64,000 bases of DNA, from NCBI GenBank assembly GCA_046350555.1, contig JAXMAF010000029.1, positions 1 through 64,000 on the forward strand. Direction: 5' to 3'. Numbering within the stretch: the first letter of the stretch is position 1; every line of letters begins with the position of its first letter. Below the pieces are notes generated by a model. The model was given only the letters and a program-made list of their open reading frames with translations. It did no database searches and was not told the origin of the DNA. This document shows positions 17,982-27,066 of this stretch, piece by piece. This DNA comes from JAXMAF01 sp046350555 (GTDB lineage: Bacteria; Planctomycetota; Phycisphaerae; Phycisphaerales; SM1A02). Position numbers and translations under genes: made by a program.

Positions 17982-18148
17982 CGTTGGGGATCTCGAATCG
18001 GGCCGGGCATTCTCGCGTCGACTCGACGTTCGTGCATGGAGACGGCACATGGTCTCCAGGCGCGAGAACTGTCGCAACTCATTGTCATTGCTGTACTTGC
18101 ATGCGTCGCTTGGACGTTTCGCCTCGGCTTCGATACGATATCCTCCTT

Positions 18149-20053
18149 ATGACCAGCAAGCCGGCGCCGATGCGGCGACCGGGGCGCGACGCCGCCGCCC
18201 CGACAACCACAGCCGCGGACATCACCAGCTACACCGCCGCGCTGAAATACCTCTACGACCGTTCCGACATCGAGCGGATGCGCACGGTGCGCTACGACCA
18301 GCGCACGTTCAAGCTCGATCGCATGCGCCAGCTCCTCGACCGGCTCGGCAATCCCGAGGCGCAGGTGAAGATGGTGCACGTCGCCGGCACCGTCGGCAAG
18401 GGTTCGACGGTGGCGATGATCGCGCAGATGCTGCGCGGCTGCGGGTACACCGTCGGCATGTACACGAGCCCGCACCTCGTGGACGTGCGCGAGCGGATCA
18501 TGATCGATGGACACATGATCGGCCGCGCCGAGTTCGCGGAGCTGATGAAGGAGGTCGCGCACGCCGCCAGGAAGCTCGACTCGGAGTGCACCTTCTTCGA
18601 GCTGATGACGGCCGTCGCGTTCAAGCACTTCGCCAACCAGGCCGTCGACATCGCGGTGGTCGAGGTGGGACTCGGCGGCCGCCTCGACTCGACCAACGTG
18701 ATCACGCCGGAGGTGAGCGTGATCTGCACGATCGACCACGATCACAACCGGCTTCTCGGCCAGACGCTCCCGGAGATCGCCCGCGAGAAGGCGGGCATCC
18801 TCAAGCGCGGCGTGCCGGGGCTGACGTTCGAGCAGGCCCCCGACATCGAGCAGGCCATCCGCGAGATCGCGACGAAGGTCGGCGCGCCCCTTCAGGTCGT
18901 CAACAAGGAGATCGAGTTCTCGTCGCGCTTCTGCGCCACGCCCGATCTCGGCCCGCACACGCGCGTCTGCCTCTTCACGAGCACGAGCCGATTCGAGCAC
19001 CTGCCCGTTCCCCTCGCCGGCGAGCACCAGGCGGTGAACTGCGGCCTCGCGCTCGCCGCGGTGGACATCCTCAAGAGCCGCGGCTTCGACTGCCCCGAGG
19101 ACAAGATCACCGCGGGGTTGGCGCAGACGGTCGTGCCGGGCCGCATGCAGATGCTCAGCGAGCGGCCGAAGATCCTCGTCGACGGCGCGCACAACCCGGC
19201 GGCGGTCGGCGCGCTGATGCGCTGCGTCGGCGCCCACGTGCCGTACGACTCGATGGTCTGCGTCTTCGGCTGCTGCGCGGACAAGGACGTCGGAACGCTG
19301 CTCGATCGGGTCAACCTCGGCGCCGACAAGGTCGTCTTCACCCGCGCCATCGGAAACCCGCGCGCGGCCGACCCGGACGAGCTCCAGCGCATGTTCGCGG
19401 AGCGCAGCGGCAAGATGAGCCAGGTCGGGCGGACGTTCGCCCAGGCGCTCGAGCTGGCCCTGAGCGCGGTGAGCCGCGAGGACCTCATTGTCGTCACCGG
19501 GAGCTTCTACCTCGTCGGCGAGGCGATGAAGTACATCCAGGAGCGCCGCGAGCGCGGCGCGGAGATCGCGCGCGTGCGGTCATCCCACGGGCGCGACGAA
19601 TCGTCGCGCCACCCGACGGGCCACGGGACCAATCACGCGGTCGCGCATGGCGCGGGCCATGGAGGCCATCACGCGACCGGCGCCGAGCTCCGCCATGACA
19701 CTCGGGACACCCGGGACACCCGGGACAGCCGGGAAAGCCGCCACGACGCGCGCGGCGAGCCGAAGGCCGATGGCCGGACCGAGGCGCGCGCGGATTCGAA
19801 GTCCGCGGCCAGGCACGTCGAGCGAAACACCGACAAGCCTGCGTCGAAGGCCGACGCGCGACACGCGCCACGATCGAGCGGCGCCGGCGCATCGTCTCCA
19901 TCGCGCGGCGACAAGCCGGCATCGCGCGGCAAGCTCACGACCGCGCCCGGGTCCGCAGCACCGCCAGCGACGAACGCCTCCGCCGCGACGGAGGCCGGCA
20001 AGGCCGCTGCGGCGAAGCATGCCGCGACGAGGCGACCCGCGACCAAGCGGTAG
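18149..20053 (+). CDS. folC: Folylpolyglutamate/dihydrofolate synthase with long charged tail
   Basis: The first ~475 residues form a Mur-ligase-type FolC. They contain the ATP loop GTVGKGSTVA near residue 81, TSPHLVDVRERI, FFELMTAVAF, VEVGLGGRLDSTN, CTIDHDHNRLLG, and the C-terminal domain with LVDGAHNPAAV. FolC joins glutamate to dihydropteroate or folate in the cytoplasm. From about residue 480 to 634 the sequence is a low-complexity Arg/Asp/His/Ala/Lys/Ser tail (TRDTRDTRDSRES, later KAAAAKHAATRRP) not found in ordinary FolC. The frame stays open and GC-rich throughout, so the tail is probably real. ATG at 18149 lacks a Shine-Dalgarno, as do several genes here. Confidence 0.9.
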   Translation: MTSKPAPMRRPGRDAAAPTTTAADITSYTAALKYLYDRSDIERMRTVRYDQRTFKLDRMRQLLDRLGNPEAQVKMVHVAGTVGKGSTVAMIAQMLRGCGYTVGMYTSPHLVDVRERIMIDGHMIGRAEFAELMKEVAHAARKLDSECTFFELMTAVAFKHFANQAVDIAVVEVGLGGRLDSTNVITPEVSVICTIDHDHNRLLGQTLPEIAREKAGILKRGVPGLTFEQAPDIEQAIREIATKVGAPLQVVNKEIEFSSRFCATPDLGPHTRVCLFTSTSRFEHLPVPLAGEHQAVNCGLALAAVDILKSRGFDCPEDKITAGLAQTVVPGRMQMLSERPKILVDGAHNPAAVGALMRCVGAHVPYDSMVCVFGCCADKDVGTLLDRVNLGADKVVFTRAIGNPRAADPDELQRMFAERSGKMSQVGRTFAQALELALSAVSREDLIVVTGSFYLVGEAMKYIQERRERGAEIARVRSSHGRDESSRHPTGHGTNHAVAHGAGHGGHHATGAELRHDTRDTRDTRDSRESRHDARGEPKADGRTEARADSKSAARHVERNTDKPASKADARHAPRSSGAGASSPSRGDKPASRGKLTTAPGSAAPPATNASAATEAGKAAAAKHAATRRPATKR

Positions 20054-20087
20054 CGGCGAAGCCATCGCGTGGCGCCGAACACCGGCC

Positions 20088-21533
20088 CTACCTCCGGCGG
20101 CCGGTCTTCTTGGCGGCGCCGCGCTTCTTCGATGCCGTCGTGCGCGCCGTCTTCCTGGTCGCCTTGCCGGCCTTGCTCGGCTTCGATGTCGACCTCGCCG
20201 TGGCCGCCGCGCCGAACGGGAGCGTCCGCCCGGTCAGGTGCTCGTAGGCCGCGGCCGCATCGACGATGCCACGGCCGCCGCGCTCCTCGGGCATGTCCGC
20301 GGGCCGCACGCACGTGGTGAAGATCGCATTCTCGACCTCCGCGACCGTCGCGTCGGGCTTCGCCTCCATGAGCAGCGCCGCGACGCCGGCGACGTGTGGC
20401 GTCGCCATCGACGTGCCGTCCATCTTCATGTACCCGCCGGGCACGCACGAGAGGATGTCGACGCCGGGAGCGACGAGATCCGGCGTGATCGGGCGCACCG
20501 GCCGCGCGAAGCGCTGGCTCGACGAGAAGTCGGCGACGTCGTTGCCGGAATCGCACGCGCCGACCGACAACACCTGCGGATAGTTCCCGGGCGACCGGCT
20601 CGTGTTGCGTCCCTCGTTGCCGATCGCGAAGACCGGCAGGATGCCGCGATCGCGAAGGATGTCGACCACGGGCATGAAGTCGTCGCGGTAGCCGCGCAAC
20701 CCGAGCGACATGCTGAGCACGCGCACGCCCTGACCGACGACCCAGTCGAGGCCGCCGAGGACGCGGGCGATCACGTCGCCGCCTTCGATCACCTTCGCGC
20801 TGGCGAGCTGGGCGCCCGGCGCGACGCCGAACTGCGTCTTGCCAACCTTGCGCGCGAGGATCGTCCCGGCGGTGTGCGTGCCATGCTCGGCGCTGTCGAC
20901 CGGCGCCGACCCCTGCACCTGCGATCCATCCATGTCGAACTCGGCGAAGCTGTGGATGGCCTTCTTGAGGGCCTTGTGTCGACCGTCGACTCCGGTGTCG
21001 AGATGGCCGACCAGGACCCCCTTCCCGGTGATGCCGGCGGCCCAGAGCCGCGGCACCTGCATCTTCGCGAGTCCCCACGTGACGCCGGTCCCGGCTTTCG
21101 CCGCCGATGCGGCGAGCGGGCGGACCAGGCTCAGCGTCGGCGCGCCGACGACGGCCACCGCCGCGGGATCGCGCTTGAGCGACTCGAGCCCGTCGCGCGT
21201 CACGGTGCCGAGGACGAGGCCGAGATTGTTGTATGAGCGGTAGAGCGGCGGCGGCGCGGCGGCGCCCGCGCCCCCACGTCCGCGCCGACCGCCGCGCGTC
21301 GCGGAGACCGCGGCCTCTCCCTCGACCCTCGTGAAGTGCCTGGAGACCGACGCGGCGGCGCCCGAGATGTCGCCGCCGCGCGACCGCCCTCGCCTGCCGT
21401 CGCCCGCCGCCGCCGCGGTGGCGTCGGGGCGCACCACCACGATGACCTTGGCGAGCCCCGTCGCCTGCAAGCCTTCGGCGATGCTGAGCGAGGTGCCGGG
21501 ATCGAGACCAGTGCCGGGATTGAACGTGGACAT
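20088..21533 (-). CDS. Subtilisin-like serine protease (S8)
   Basis: A 481-residue subtilase with an intact triad: Asp in GHLDTGVDGRH (about 177), His in EHGTHTAGTI (about 214), oxyanion Asn in FAIGNEGR (about 303) and Ser in DGTSMATPHVAG (about 373). About 165 residues precede the catalytic domain. They begin with a possible inhibitor-like strand (AKVIVVVRPD) and continue with a Gly/Arg-rich linker. No signal peptide is visible, so the protein may be cytoplasmic or use another export route. The last ~35 residues are basic and Lys/Arg/Thr-rich (KKRGAAKKTGRRR), like a histone H1 tail. GGAG a few bases before ATG 21533 supports the start. Its stop lies 34 bases from the folC stop (convergent). 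Confidence 0.92.
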   Translation of the reverse strand: MSTFNPGTGLDPGTSLSIAEGLQATGLAKVIVVVRPDATAAAAGDGRRGRSRGGDISGAAASVSRHFTRVEGEAAVSATRGGRRGRGGAGAAAPPPLYRSYNNLGLVLGTVTRDGLESLKRDPAAVAVVGAPTLSLVRPLAASAAKAGTGVTWGLAKMQVPRLWAAGITGKGVLVGHLDTGVDGRHKALKKAIHSFAEFDMDGSQVQGSAPVDSAEHGTHTAGTILARKVGKTQFGVAPGAQLASAKVIEGGDVIARVLGGLDWVVGQGVRVLSMSLGLRGYRDDFMPVVDILRDRGILPVFAIGNEGRNTSRSPGNYPQVLSVGACDSGNDVADFSSSQRFARPVRPITPDLVAPGVDILSCVPGGYMKMDGTSMATPHVAGVAALLMEAKPDATVAEVENAIFTTCVRPADMPEERGGRGIVDAAAAYEHLTGRTLPFGAAATARSTSKPSKAGKATRKTARTTASKKRGAAKKTGRRR

Positions 21534-22005
21534 GCGGGCTCCGGAGAAGGACTGAGGAAATGTGAGGCGCGCGAGGCCGGGACGGCGAGCGCGGTCGAGA
21601 TGTGTCGAGGCGCGATCCGATCGCGAGCTTGTCGCCAACGACGCGCCAGCCCGACTCGACTCGCCTCTGCCGCAGAAGGACGCCGCGCGCCGCGCTGTGC
21701 AGGCCGGCGCTCGAGGCGCTGCGGCAGCCGGGCCGCGTTGGCCGGCGTCCGGGGCGTCGACACGACGCCGACATGGCGCCGCGGATCGACGCCCGCCACG
21801 ACGTCGGCCGCATCATCGCGCGCGGGCCTGCCACGTCAAGGCCGACGGGAGCGTTCGAGCTTCGATCGTCCGGCGCGGCGGCCCGATCGACGCCGTTCGC
21901 ACGACAGCGTCCCAGTTGATTCTCGCGCCCCACCGAAACCAATCCCGCCGCGAGACGCCGCTGTGGGCAGGGGGTCGAACGCCTGGCGTTCCGCTTGAAT
22001 CCCTC
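21534..22005. other. 472-bp intergenic region
   Basis: No gene recognised. It carries the presumed promoter of the subtilase and, at its far end, copy A of the stop-codon-associated repeat. Frames in this stretch have no recognisable product. Confidence 0.6.
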
Positions 22006-22008
22006 TCA
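21905..22008. repeat. Stop-associated inverted-end repeat, copy A
   Basis: About 104 bp. The left end is GCGTCCCAGTTGATTCTCG, with an internal CGCGAGACGCCGCTGTGGGC and GGGGTCGAACGC. The right end is degraded (TTGAATCCCTCTCA) and finishes on the TGA stop of the VanZ-like gene, read on the minus strand. This is the most diverged right end in the family. Confidence 0.82.
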
Positions 22009-23130
22009 GACCCCGACGAACGACGCCCCGCACTCGCCGCATCGACCCGATCCTCCTTCGAGCGGCGTTCCGCGCAGGTCGTGGCCGCACGCGACGCAAC
22101 GTTCATGCTGCCGATCCACGAGCCGGGCGAGTCCGCGCCGAACCAGCCGCGTCGCCACCGCCGCCAGGATTCCCAGCCAGGCCAGATCGAGCACCAGGCG
22201 CATGTCGTAGCTGAGACCGTTGTACGACGCGTCGAGGGACGCGAACGCGGGATGGCGCAGCCGAAGGGCCAGCACGCCCAGCCAGAGTCCGAAGATGCCC
22301 GCCACCGTGATCAGCGCCAAGGCCATCGCGCCGGTCACCAATCGCAGCGCCGAGACGCGCCGCGGCGATGGCGACGACCGCCACTGCCCAGCATGCAACG
22401 GGCCGCCGCACGACGGACACTCCGCCCGACCGGCCTCGTCGAAGGTCGGTGGCGGCGCACCGCATTCGAAGCAGACCGGAGCGGCGCGCCGGAGATGGCG
22501 CCGACGGAGCACCTCGAGCGCCAACTGCGCCGCGCCCGCCGCGCCGAAGCCGATTCCGAGCATCGCTCCTTCCGTGGGACGAGGATTGATGAAGACGTTC
22601 GCCACCAGCCAGCCCACCGGGCCGCCCACGAGCGCGCCGAGCGCCAGCGCAGCGCCGATCATCGCGATGGCTCGCGGTGAATCGAGCGTCTCCTCGATGC
22701 TCCAGCGGAGGCGGTCGTGCGCCAGCCGACTCGCCCCGCGCGGCCGTCCGACGGGGCCGCTCGCCCAGAGCAGCGCCACCGCGAGCGTCACGCCGATCGA
22801 GCTGGCCAGCACGTCCAGGGGCGAGACGGTCCGGCCGAGACCCGGAATGCCCTGCGAGATCTCGTCGCAGACGGTCCACGCGACACCGGCGAGCCAGAGC
22901 AATGGAAGCGATCGGACGATCCGCGCCTGCCACAGCAGGAGCGCGAGCACGCCGAACGCGCCGGCGTGGATCAGCTTGTCGGAGACGGGATACTGCTCGG
23001 TGCCAAGTTGAAGGTGCGGCCAATGCGTGCCGATGGTCAGCGCGATCGCGTAGCCGGCGAGGATCCAGCGCCAGCGCCGCGCGAGGCGCTGGCGACGGAC
23101 GACGATCGGCGACGAGTGGGCTTTCGGCAT
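22006..23130 (-). CDS. VanZ-like membrane protein with two zinc ribbons
   Basis: The 374-residue protein starts with a VanZ-like membrane domain (helices near residues 23-40, 55-70, 78-95 and 108-125, with SDKLIHAGAFGVLALL and DEISQGIPG). More helices follow at about 150-190 and around 270. Two Cys4 ribbons are added: CFEC ... CPSC near residue 218, and CVAC ... CGEC near 342. VanZ itself lowers teicoplanin sensitivity in enterococci; most homologues are uncharacterised. Cytosolic zinc ribbons on a VanZ protein are unusual and might bind a partner or nucleic acid. The stop codon coincides with the end of repeat copy A. Confidence 0.82.
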   Translation of the reverse strand: MPKAHSSPIVVRRQRLARRWRWILAGYAIALTIGTHWPHLQLGTEQYPVSDKLIHAGAFGVLALLLWQARIVRSLPLLWLAGVAWTVCDEISQGIPGLGRTVSPLDVLASSIGVTLAVALLWASGPVGRPRGASRLAHDRLRWSIEETLDSPRAIAMIGAALALGALVGGPVGWLVANVFINPRPTEGAMLGIGFGAAGAAQLALEVLRRRHLRRAAPVCFECGAPPPTFDEAGRAECPSCGGPLHAGQWRSSPSPRRVSALRLVTGAMALALITVAGIFGLWLGVLALRLRHPAFASLDASYNGLSYDMRLVLDLAWLGILAAVATRLVRRGLARLVDRQHERCVACGHDLRGTPLEGGSGRCGECGASFVGV

Positions 23131-23262
23131 CTCAAGGCGTCCATGCGCCTGCGCGGCTCATGCGCATCCGAGTCGATCCATGCGCCGCGCCCGACTCGAT
23201 GGCGACCCGAGCTGCCGCCGGGGACGAGGGGTTGCGCGCATGGCGGGCCACGGCAACCCGCA

Positions 23263-24252
23263 TCAGGCGCGGCGCGCCACCGGCCTTCGGTCCGGGCGCG
23301 CGGCGGCGCTCGGGGCGGCGTCGATCGAGGCGGCGATCGAGGCGTCCATGGCGATGGATCCTCCGGGCGACGCCGCACCGTCGCGTGCGGCCGGTGAACG
23401 CGTCGGTGCCGCGGTCGACGGAGCGCCCTCGCGCTTCGCGAGCATCGCGTCCCACTCGCCGACGACCCGCTCCGCGAGCGCGCGGTAGTCGATCGCCCCG
23501 GGACACCACGGCTCGTAGTCGAAGATCGTCTTGCCGAAGCTTGGCGCCTCGGCCAGCTTGATGTTCCGGCGAATGGCCGGACGGAGCACGCGACAGGAGC
23601 TCCACGGCACATCGGTGCCACGAGCCTGCGCGAAGAAGTCGTCGAGATCGGCGACGACCTCCTTCTGGTGCGAGATGCTCGGTTCGTGCTGGCACAGGAC
23701 GATGCCGGTCACGCGCAGCGAGGGATTGACCGATTTCGCCACGAGCCCGACTGTCTCGAGCAGCTTGCCGACGCCCTGAAGGGCGAGGAAGTGCGCCTGC
23801 ATCGGCACGAAGACCTCGCGCGCCAGGCAGAGCGCGTTGAGCGTCAGCAGCCCCAACGACGGGGGACAGTCGAGCAGCACGAACTCGTACGCCGGCAGCG
23901 TCTGGGCGAGGCGTCGCGCCAGGATCCGGTTGCGCTCGCCGGCGCCCGCCAGCTCGGTCTCCGCGGCGGCGAGATCGACGACCGACGGAACGATGTCCAG
24001 GTTCGGCCTCGCCGAGACGATCGCCTCGGCGGCGCTGCGCTCCTCGTCGATCAGCAGGTCGTAGATCGTGGCCGGCGCGGCGGTGGCGTCGACGCCCAGG
24101 TGCAGCGTCGCGTGCGCCTGCGGGTCGAGGTCGATCAGCAGCGTCCGTCGCCCCGCCTCGGCGATCGCCGCCGCGAGATTGACCGTGGTCGTCGTCTTGC
24201 CAACGCCGCCCTTCTGATTGAGCAGCGCGATCGTGCGCGTCGGACGAGCCAT
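23263..24252 (-). CDS. ParA/Soj-family ATPase
   Basis: A 329-residue MinD/ParA-type ATPase. The deviant Walker A KGGVGKTTTT lies near residues 14-23, the A' motif is LLIDLDPQAHAT, and Walker B is FVLLDCPPSLGLLTLNAL. HFLALQGVGKLLETV and RRNIKLAEAPSFGKTI are typical of chromosomal ParA (Soj). It would act in chromosome or cargo segregation by ATP-driven DNA binding. No parB follows; the neighbouring frames show none. The last ~65 residues are an Ala/Pro/Ser-rich disordered tail. ATG 24252 begins the conserved domain directly. Confidence 0.93.
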   Translation of the reverse strand: MARPTRTIALLNQKGGVGKTTTTVNLAAAIAEAGRRTLLIDLDPQAHATLHLGVDATAAPATIYDLLIDEERSAAEAIVSARPNLDIVPSVVDLAAAETELAGAGERNRILARRLAQTLPAYEFVLLDCPPSLGLLTLNALCLAREVFVPMQAHFLALQGVGKLLETVGLVAKSVNPSLRVTGIVLCQHEPSISHQKEVVADLDDFFAQARGTDVPWSSCRVLRPAIRRNIKLAEAPSFGKTIFDYEPWCPGAIDYRALAERVVGEWDAMLAKREGAPSTAAPTRSPAARDGAASPGGSIAMDASIAASIDAAPSAAARPDRRPVARRA

Positions 24253-24278
24253 GGCGAAGCGTAGGACGGCGCTCCGCG

Positions 24279-26144
24279 CTACTCGTCCCAGCGCGACAGG
24301 TCGATCGCCGTCGGCGCCGGCCAGAGGTCCCACGGAACCTGCGGAAGGCCGGCCGTCTCGATCGCCTCGTCGCCACCATGCGTGCGCGCGACCCCGAGCA
24401 GCAGCGATTCGCCATCCCGCGCCGGGAGCCACGACTTCGGCAGCACGATCCGGCAGCGCCAGAGCGTGGGAAGCGAACGCCGGACGATCTCGAACCCGCG
24501 CGGCGGCGCGCTCGCGCCTGGGCCCGGGTCGGCGCGCCCGCCCGCGGCGCCCTCGCCCGGCGCGACGGTCGCCATCGCCGCGGCGCGCAGTCGCTCGGCC
24601 GTGCGCAGGGCGATGCGCGCCTCGACCGCCGCATCGCCCTCGACGATCCACGGCGCTCCGGCCTCGGGCACGACCAGCACCACGCTCGGCGCGTCGCGCG
24701 GTCCGAGCGCGACGACGATCGCCTCGCGTCCGATCGGCAGCGCCCCGTCGGAAGGGCTGGCCGCGTCCGGCGCGCCGGGCGCGGTCGGACGCGCGCACTC
24801 GATGAAGAGCTCCCATCGTCCCTGCGTTCGCCGCAGCATCCCCGCGGTCGTGCGAGAACGATCGACCGCGCGCTGCGCCCCGGCCCGGGCCTCGCTCAGG
24901 CGCAGCGGCGGGCGGAAGACCGGAAGAGGCACGCCAGGTGGCTCGGCGAAGGCGACCGCCGGACCGACGCTCACATCGCGGCGATGGCCGTCGCCCTCGA
25001 TCACCAGCACCAGCGGCGCCTCGCGCGGATCGCGCCGCGCGAGCGGTTCGCCGGGAAGCTGCGAAGGGCGGGCCACGTGCAGGCGCGCCAACTCGCCGCC
25101 CCGCACGGTGCGCGTGGTTGGCGCCGCGGCGCCGCTCGCCCACCGCGCCACCGCCTCGACCGGCGCGGGAAGGGCGTTGGCCGCGGCGATCGTGACCAGC
25201 CCCCCCTGCTCCTGTTCGGTCCACAGCACGAGCGGCGCCCGCGAGTCCGACCAGGCGAGCGCCGCATCCATCACGGCGCGATCGCGCCGATTGAAGTCGA
25301 GCAGCAGCGTCAGCAGCGCCCCGGTCTCGACCGGGTCGGTCACCCACGCGCCGATCGAGCGATCGCCATCGACGCACGTCTGGGTGAGCGCCTCGCGGCA
25401 TGCGGCGGCCACGCCTTCGCTCTGCGCCGCCAACCGCGCCATGCCGACCGTCCACATCTGGGCGCCATGCTGCGCAATCAGCGTTTCGAGGCCGTCGCCC
25501 GGCGGCGCCGGAGGGCGCAACCCGCGCCGCTGGGCGACGAGCATCCAGCGCCAATGGTCGAATGGCGACGTTGGATCGGGCAGCGACGTCTCCTCGCGTC
25601 GTTGAAGCATCGGCTGGTCGTCGCGCGGCGCCATCGACGCGAGCGACGAAGGCTCGACCCAGTGCGGTCGAACCGGCACGGGAGGCGCGCCGTTCGACGA
25701 CGGCGCGGCGCTGGCCCGCGGATCGACCACGACGAAGTCGCCGCCGCGCCCGAGCGGGAGCGCCACGACGGCGTATGGCGCGCCGCCATCGGCGGGCGCC
25801 GTGGTGTCGTCGGTCGGCGCGATGGGTCGCACGGCGAGGGCGCTTGGGTCGTCGGTCCATCGGCGTCGCATCGGCGCCGGCGCAGCGCTCATCCAGACGA
25901 CCGCCGCGTCGATCGACTCCCCATCCTCGAAGCGCAACGCCACGCTGGACGGCCATCGGTCCCCGGCATGCGCCGCGACAAGGGGCAGCACGAGCACGCC
26001 GCCGCGCACGATCACCGGCCGCGCCATGCCAGGCGCGATCCCGGCGACGGGGTCTCCGGCGAGCGCGGTGGCGGCGAGAAGAAGGGCTGCGAGCGGCACG
26101 GGGAAGGTTAGTGGCGCGTGCAACACGCCACTAGTGTTCTTCAT
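24279..26144 (-). CDS. Exported protein of unknown function
   Basis: A 621-residue product with a probable signal peptide (TFPVPLAALLLAATALAG) and no family I recognise. It is rich in Ala, Pro, Arg and Glu, with alternating beta-like segments (such as VIVRGGVLVLPLVAAHAG, ALPLGRGGDFVVVDP and ALLTLLLDFNRRDRAV). No catalytic motif, Cys pattern or repeat was seen. The start ATG at 26144 has GGAGG at correct distance; the next ATG upstream (26150) is also possible. The start codon overlaps that of the divergent nitroreductase gene. Codon use matches the neighbours. Confidence 0.8.
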   Translation of the reverse strand: MKNTSGVLHAPLTFPVPLAALLLAATALAGDPVAGIAPGMARPVIVRGGVLVLPLVAAHAGDRWPSSVALRFEDGESIDAAVVWMSAAPAPMRRRWTDDPSALAVRPIAPTDDTTAPADGGAPYAVVALPLGRGGDFVVVDPRASAAPSSNGAPPVPVRPHWVEPSSLASMAPRDDQPMLQRREETSLPDPTSPFDHWRWMLVAQRRGLRPPAPPGDGLETLIAQHGAQMWTVGMARLAAQSEGVAAACREALTQTCVDGDRSIGAWVTDPVETGALLTLLLDFNRRDRAVMDAALAWSDSRAPLVLWTEQEQGGLVTIAAANALPAPVEAVARWASGAAAPTTRTVRGGELARLHVARPSQLPGEPLARRDPREAPLVLVIEGDGHRRDVSVGPAVAFAEPPGVPLPVFRPPLRLSEARAGAQRAVDRSRTTAGMLRRTQGRWELFIECARPTAPGAPDAASPSDGALPIGREAIVVALGPRDAPSVVLVVPEAGAPWIVEGDAAVEARIALRTAERLRAAAMATVAPGEGAAGGRADPGPGASAPPRGFEIVRRSLPTLWRCRIVLPKSWLPARDGESLLLGVARTHGGDEAIETAGLPQVPWDLWPAPTAIDLSRWDE

Positions 26145-26826
26145 GCCCATCGCCTCCGTCCCCCTGGTGCGCCACGATCCGGGGCTCCCCGCCGAGGACG
26201 CGGCACGACGGTTCCACGAGACGATGCGCCTGCGCCGCACCGTCCGCGAGTTCTCGGATCGACCGGTGAGCCAAGGCGTCATCGAGCAGCTCGTCGCCGC
26301 GGCGGGAACCGCGCCGAGCGGCGCCCACAAGCAGCCATGGCGCTTTGTCGCGGTGCAGGATCCGGCGATCAAGCGCGAGATCCGCGTCGCGGCCGAGGCC
26401 GAGGAGCGCGAGTTCTACGCGCGGCGCGCCAACGAAGCGTGGCTGAGGGATCTCGCCCGCTTCGGCACCGATGAACACAAGCCCTTCCTCGAGGCGGCGC
26501 CGTGGCTGATCGTCGTCTTCAAGCTGATGAAGGACGACGATCCGGCGAATCCATCCGACCAGGTCTACTACGTGAACGAGTCGGTGGGAATCGCGGTCGG
26601 ATTCCTGCTCGCCGCGGCCCATCACGCGGGGCTGGCCACGCTGACGCACACGCCCAGCCCGATGAAGTTCCTCGGGCAGATCCTTCGACGACCCGACCAC
26701 GAGCGTCCGTACCTGCTCATTCCCGTCGGATATCCGGCGGACGACTGCCGCGTGCCGGCGATCGCCCGCAAGCCGCTCGACCGGATCATGGCCATCGATC
26801 GTGGTGGTGATTCGCGTTCCGGTTGA
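26143..26826 (+). CDS. Nitroreductase / iodotyrosine-deiodinase-like flavoprotein
   Basis: A 227-residue FMN nitroreductase-family protein. MRLRRTVREFSDRPV is the FMN-phosphate region, followed by AAGTAPSGAHKQPW and the C-terminal LGQILRRPDHERPYLLIPVGYPADD. The segment after the first ~25 residues, including EAEEREFYARRA and KPFLEAAPWLIVVF, resembles halotyrosine-deiodinase-like members more than classical NfsB. The N-terminal ~25 residues fit that subgroup, so ATG 26143 is kept rather than the internal ATG at 26224. The last residues (GDSRSG) are encoded by the inverted end of repeat copy B, which also supplies the TGA. Confidence 0.9.
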   Translation: MPIASVPLVRHDPGLPAEDAARRFHETMRLRRTVREFSDRPVSQGVIEQLVAAAGTAPSGAHKQPWRFVAVQDPAIKREIRVAAEAEEREFYARRANEAWLRDLARFGTDEHKPFLEAAPWLIVVFKLMKDDDPANPSDQVYYVNESVGIAVGFLLAAAHHAGLATLTHTPSPMKFLGQILRRPDHERPYLLIPVGYPADDCRVPAIARKPLDRIMAIDRGGDSRSG

Positions 26827-26915
26827 TTCTCGTGCGCCGTCCACGGCCGAACGCGGCCGCGCGTCGCCACGGTGGGCGAGGGGGCGAACGCTTGGAGATC
26901 CACTGGAGTCCGTAT
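26808..26915. repeat. Stop-associated inverted-end repeat, copy B
   Basis: About 108 bp. The left end TGATTCGCGTTCCGGTTGAT corresponds to TCATACGCGTCCCAGTTGAT of the other copies. The right part is GGGGCGAACGCTTGGAGATC then CCACTGGAGTCCGTAT. The middle is the most diverged of the family. The stop codon of the nitroreductase gene lies inside the left end. A block shared with the 16.7-17.0 kb repeats follows directly. Confidence 0.75.
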
Positions 26916-27066
26916 GCGGGGGAACCCGGAAGCCGCTGCGCGGCGGAATCAGGAGTCGGGGACCGGCAAGGCGCTTGCACGCCTGCGAGCGGATTTGCGC
27001 AAGTCGACGCATCCGGAACGATCGGCGGCGCCGTCGACCTCACCACGCACGGGCGATCGTCGAAGG

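Noticed and set aside
20054..20087. Terminator between folC and the subtilase gene
   Set aside because: Only 34 bases of spacer; no clear GC stem with a T tract on either strand.
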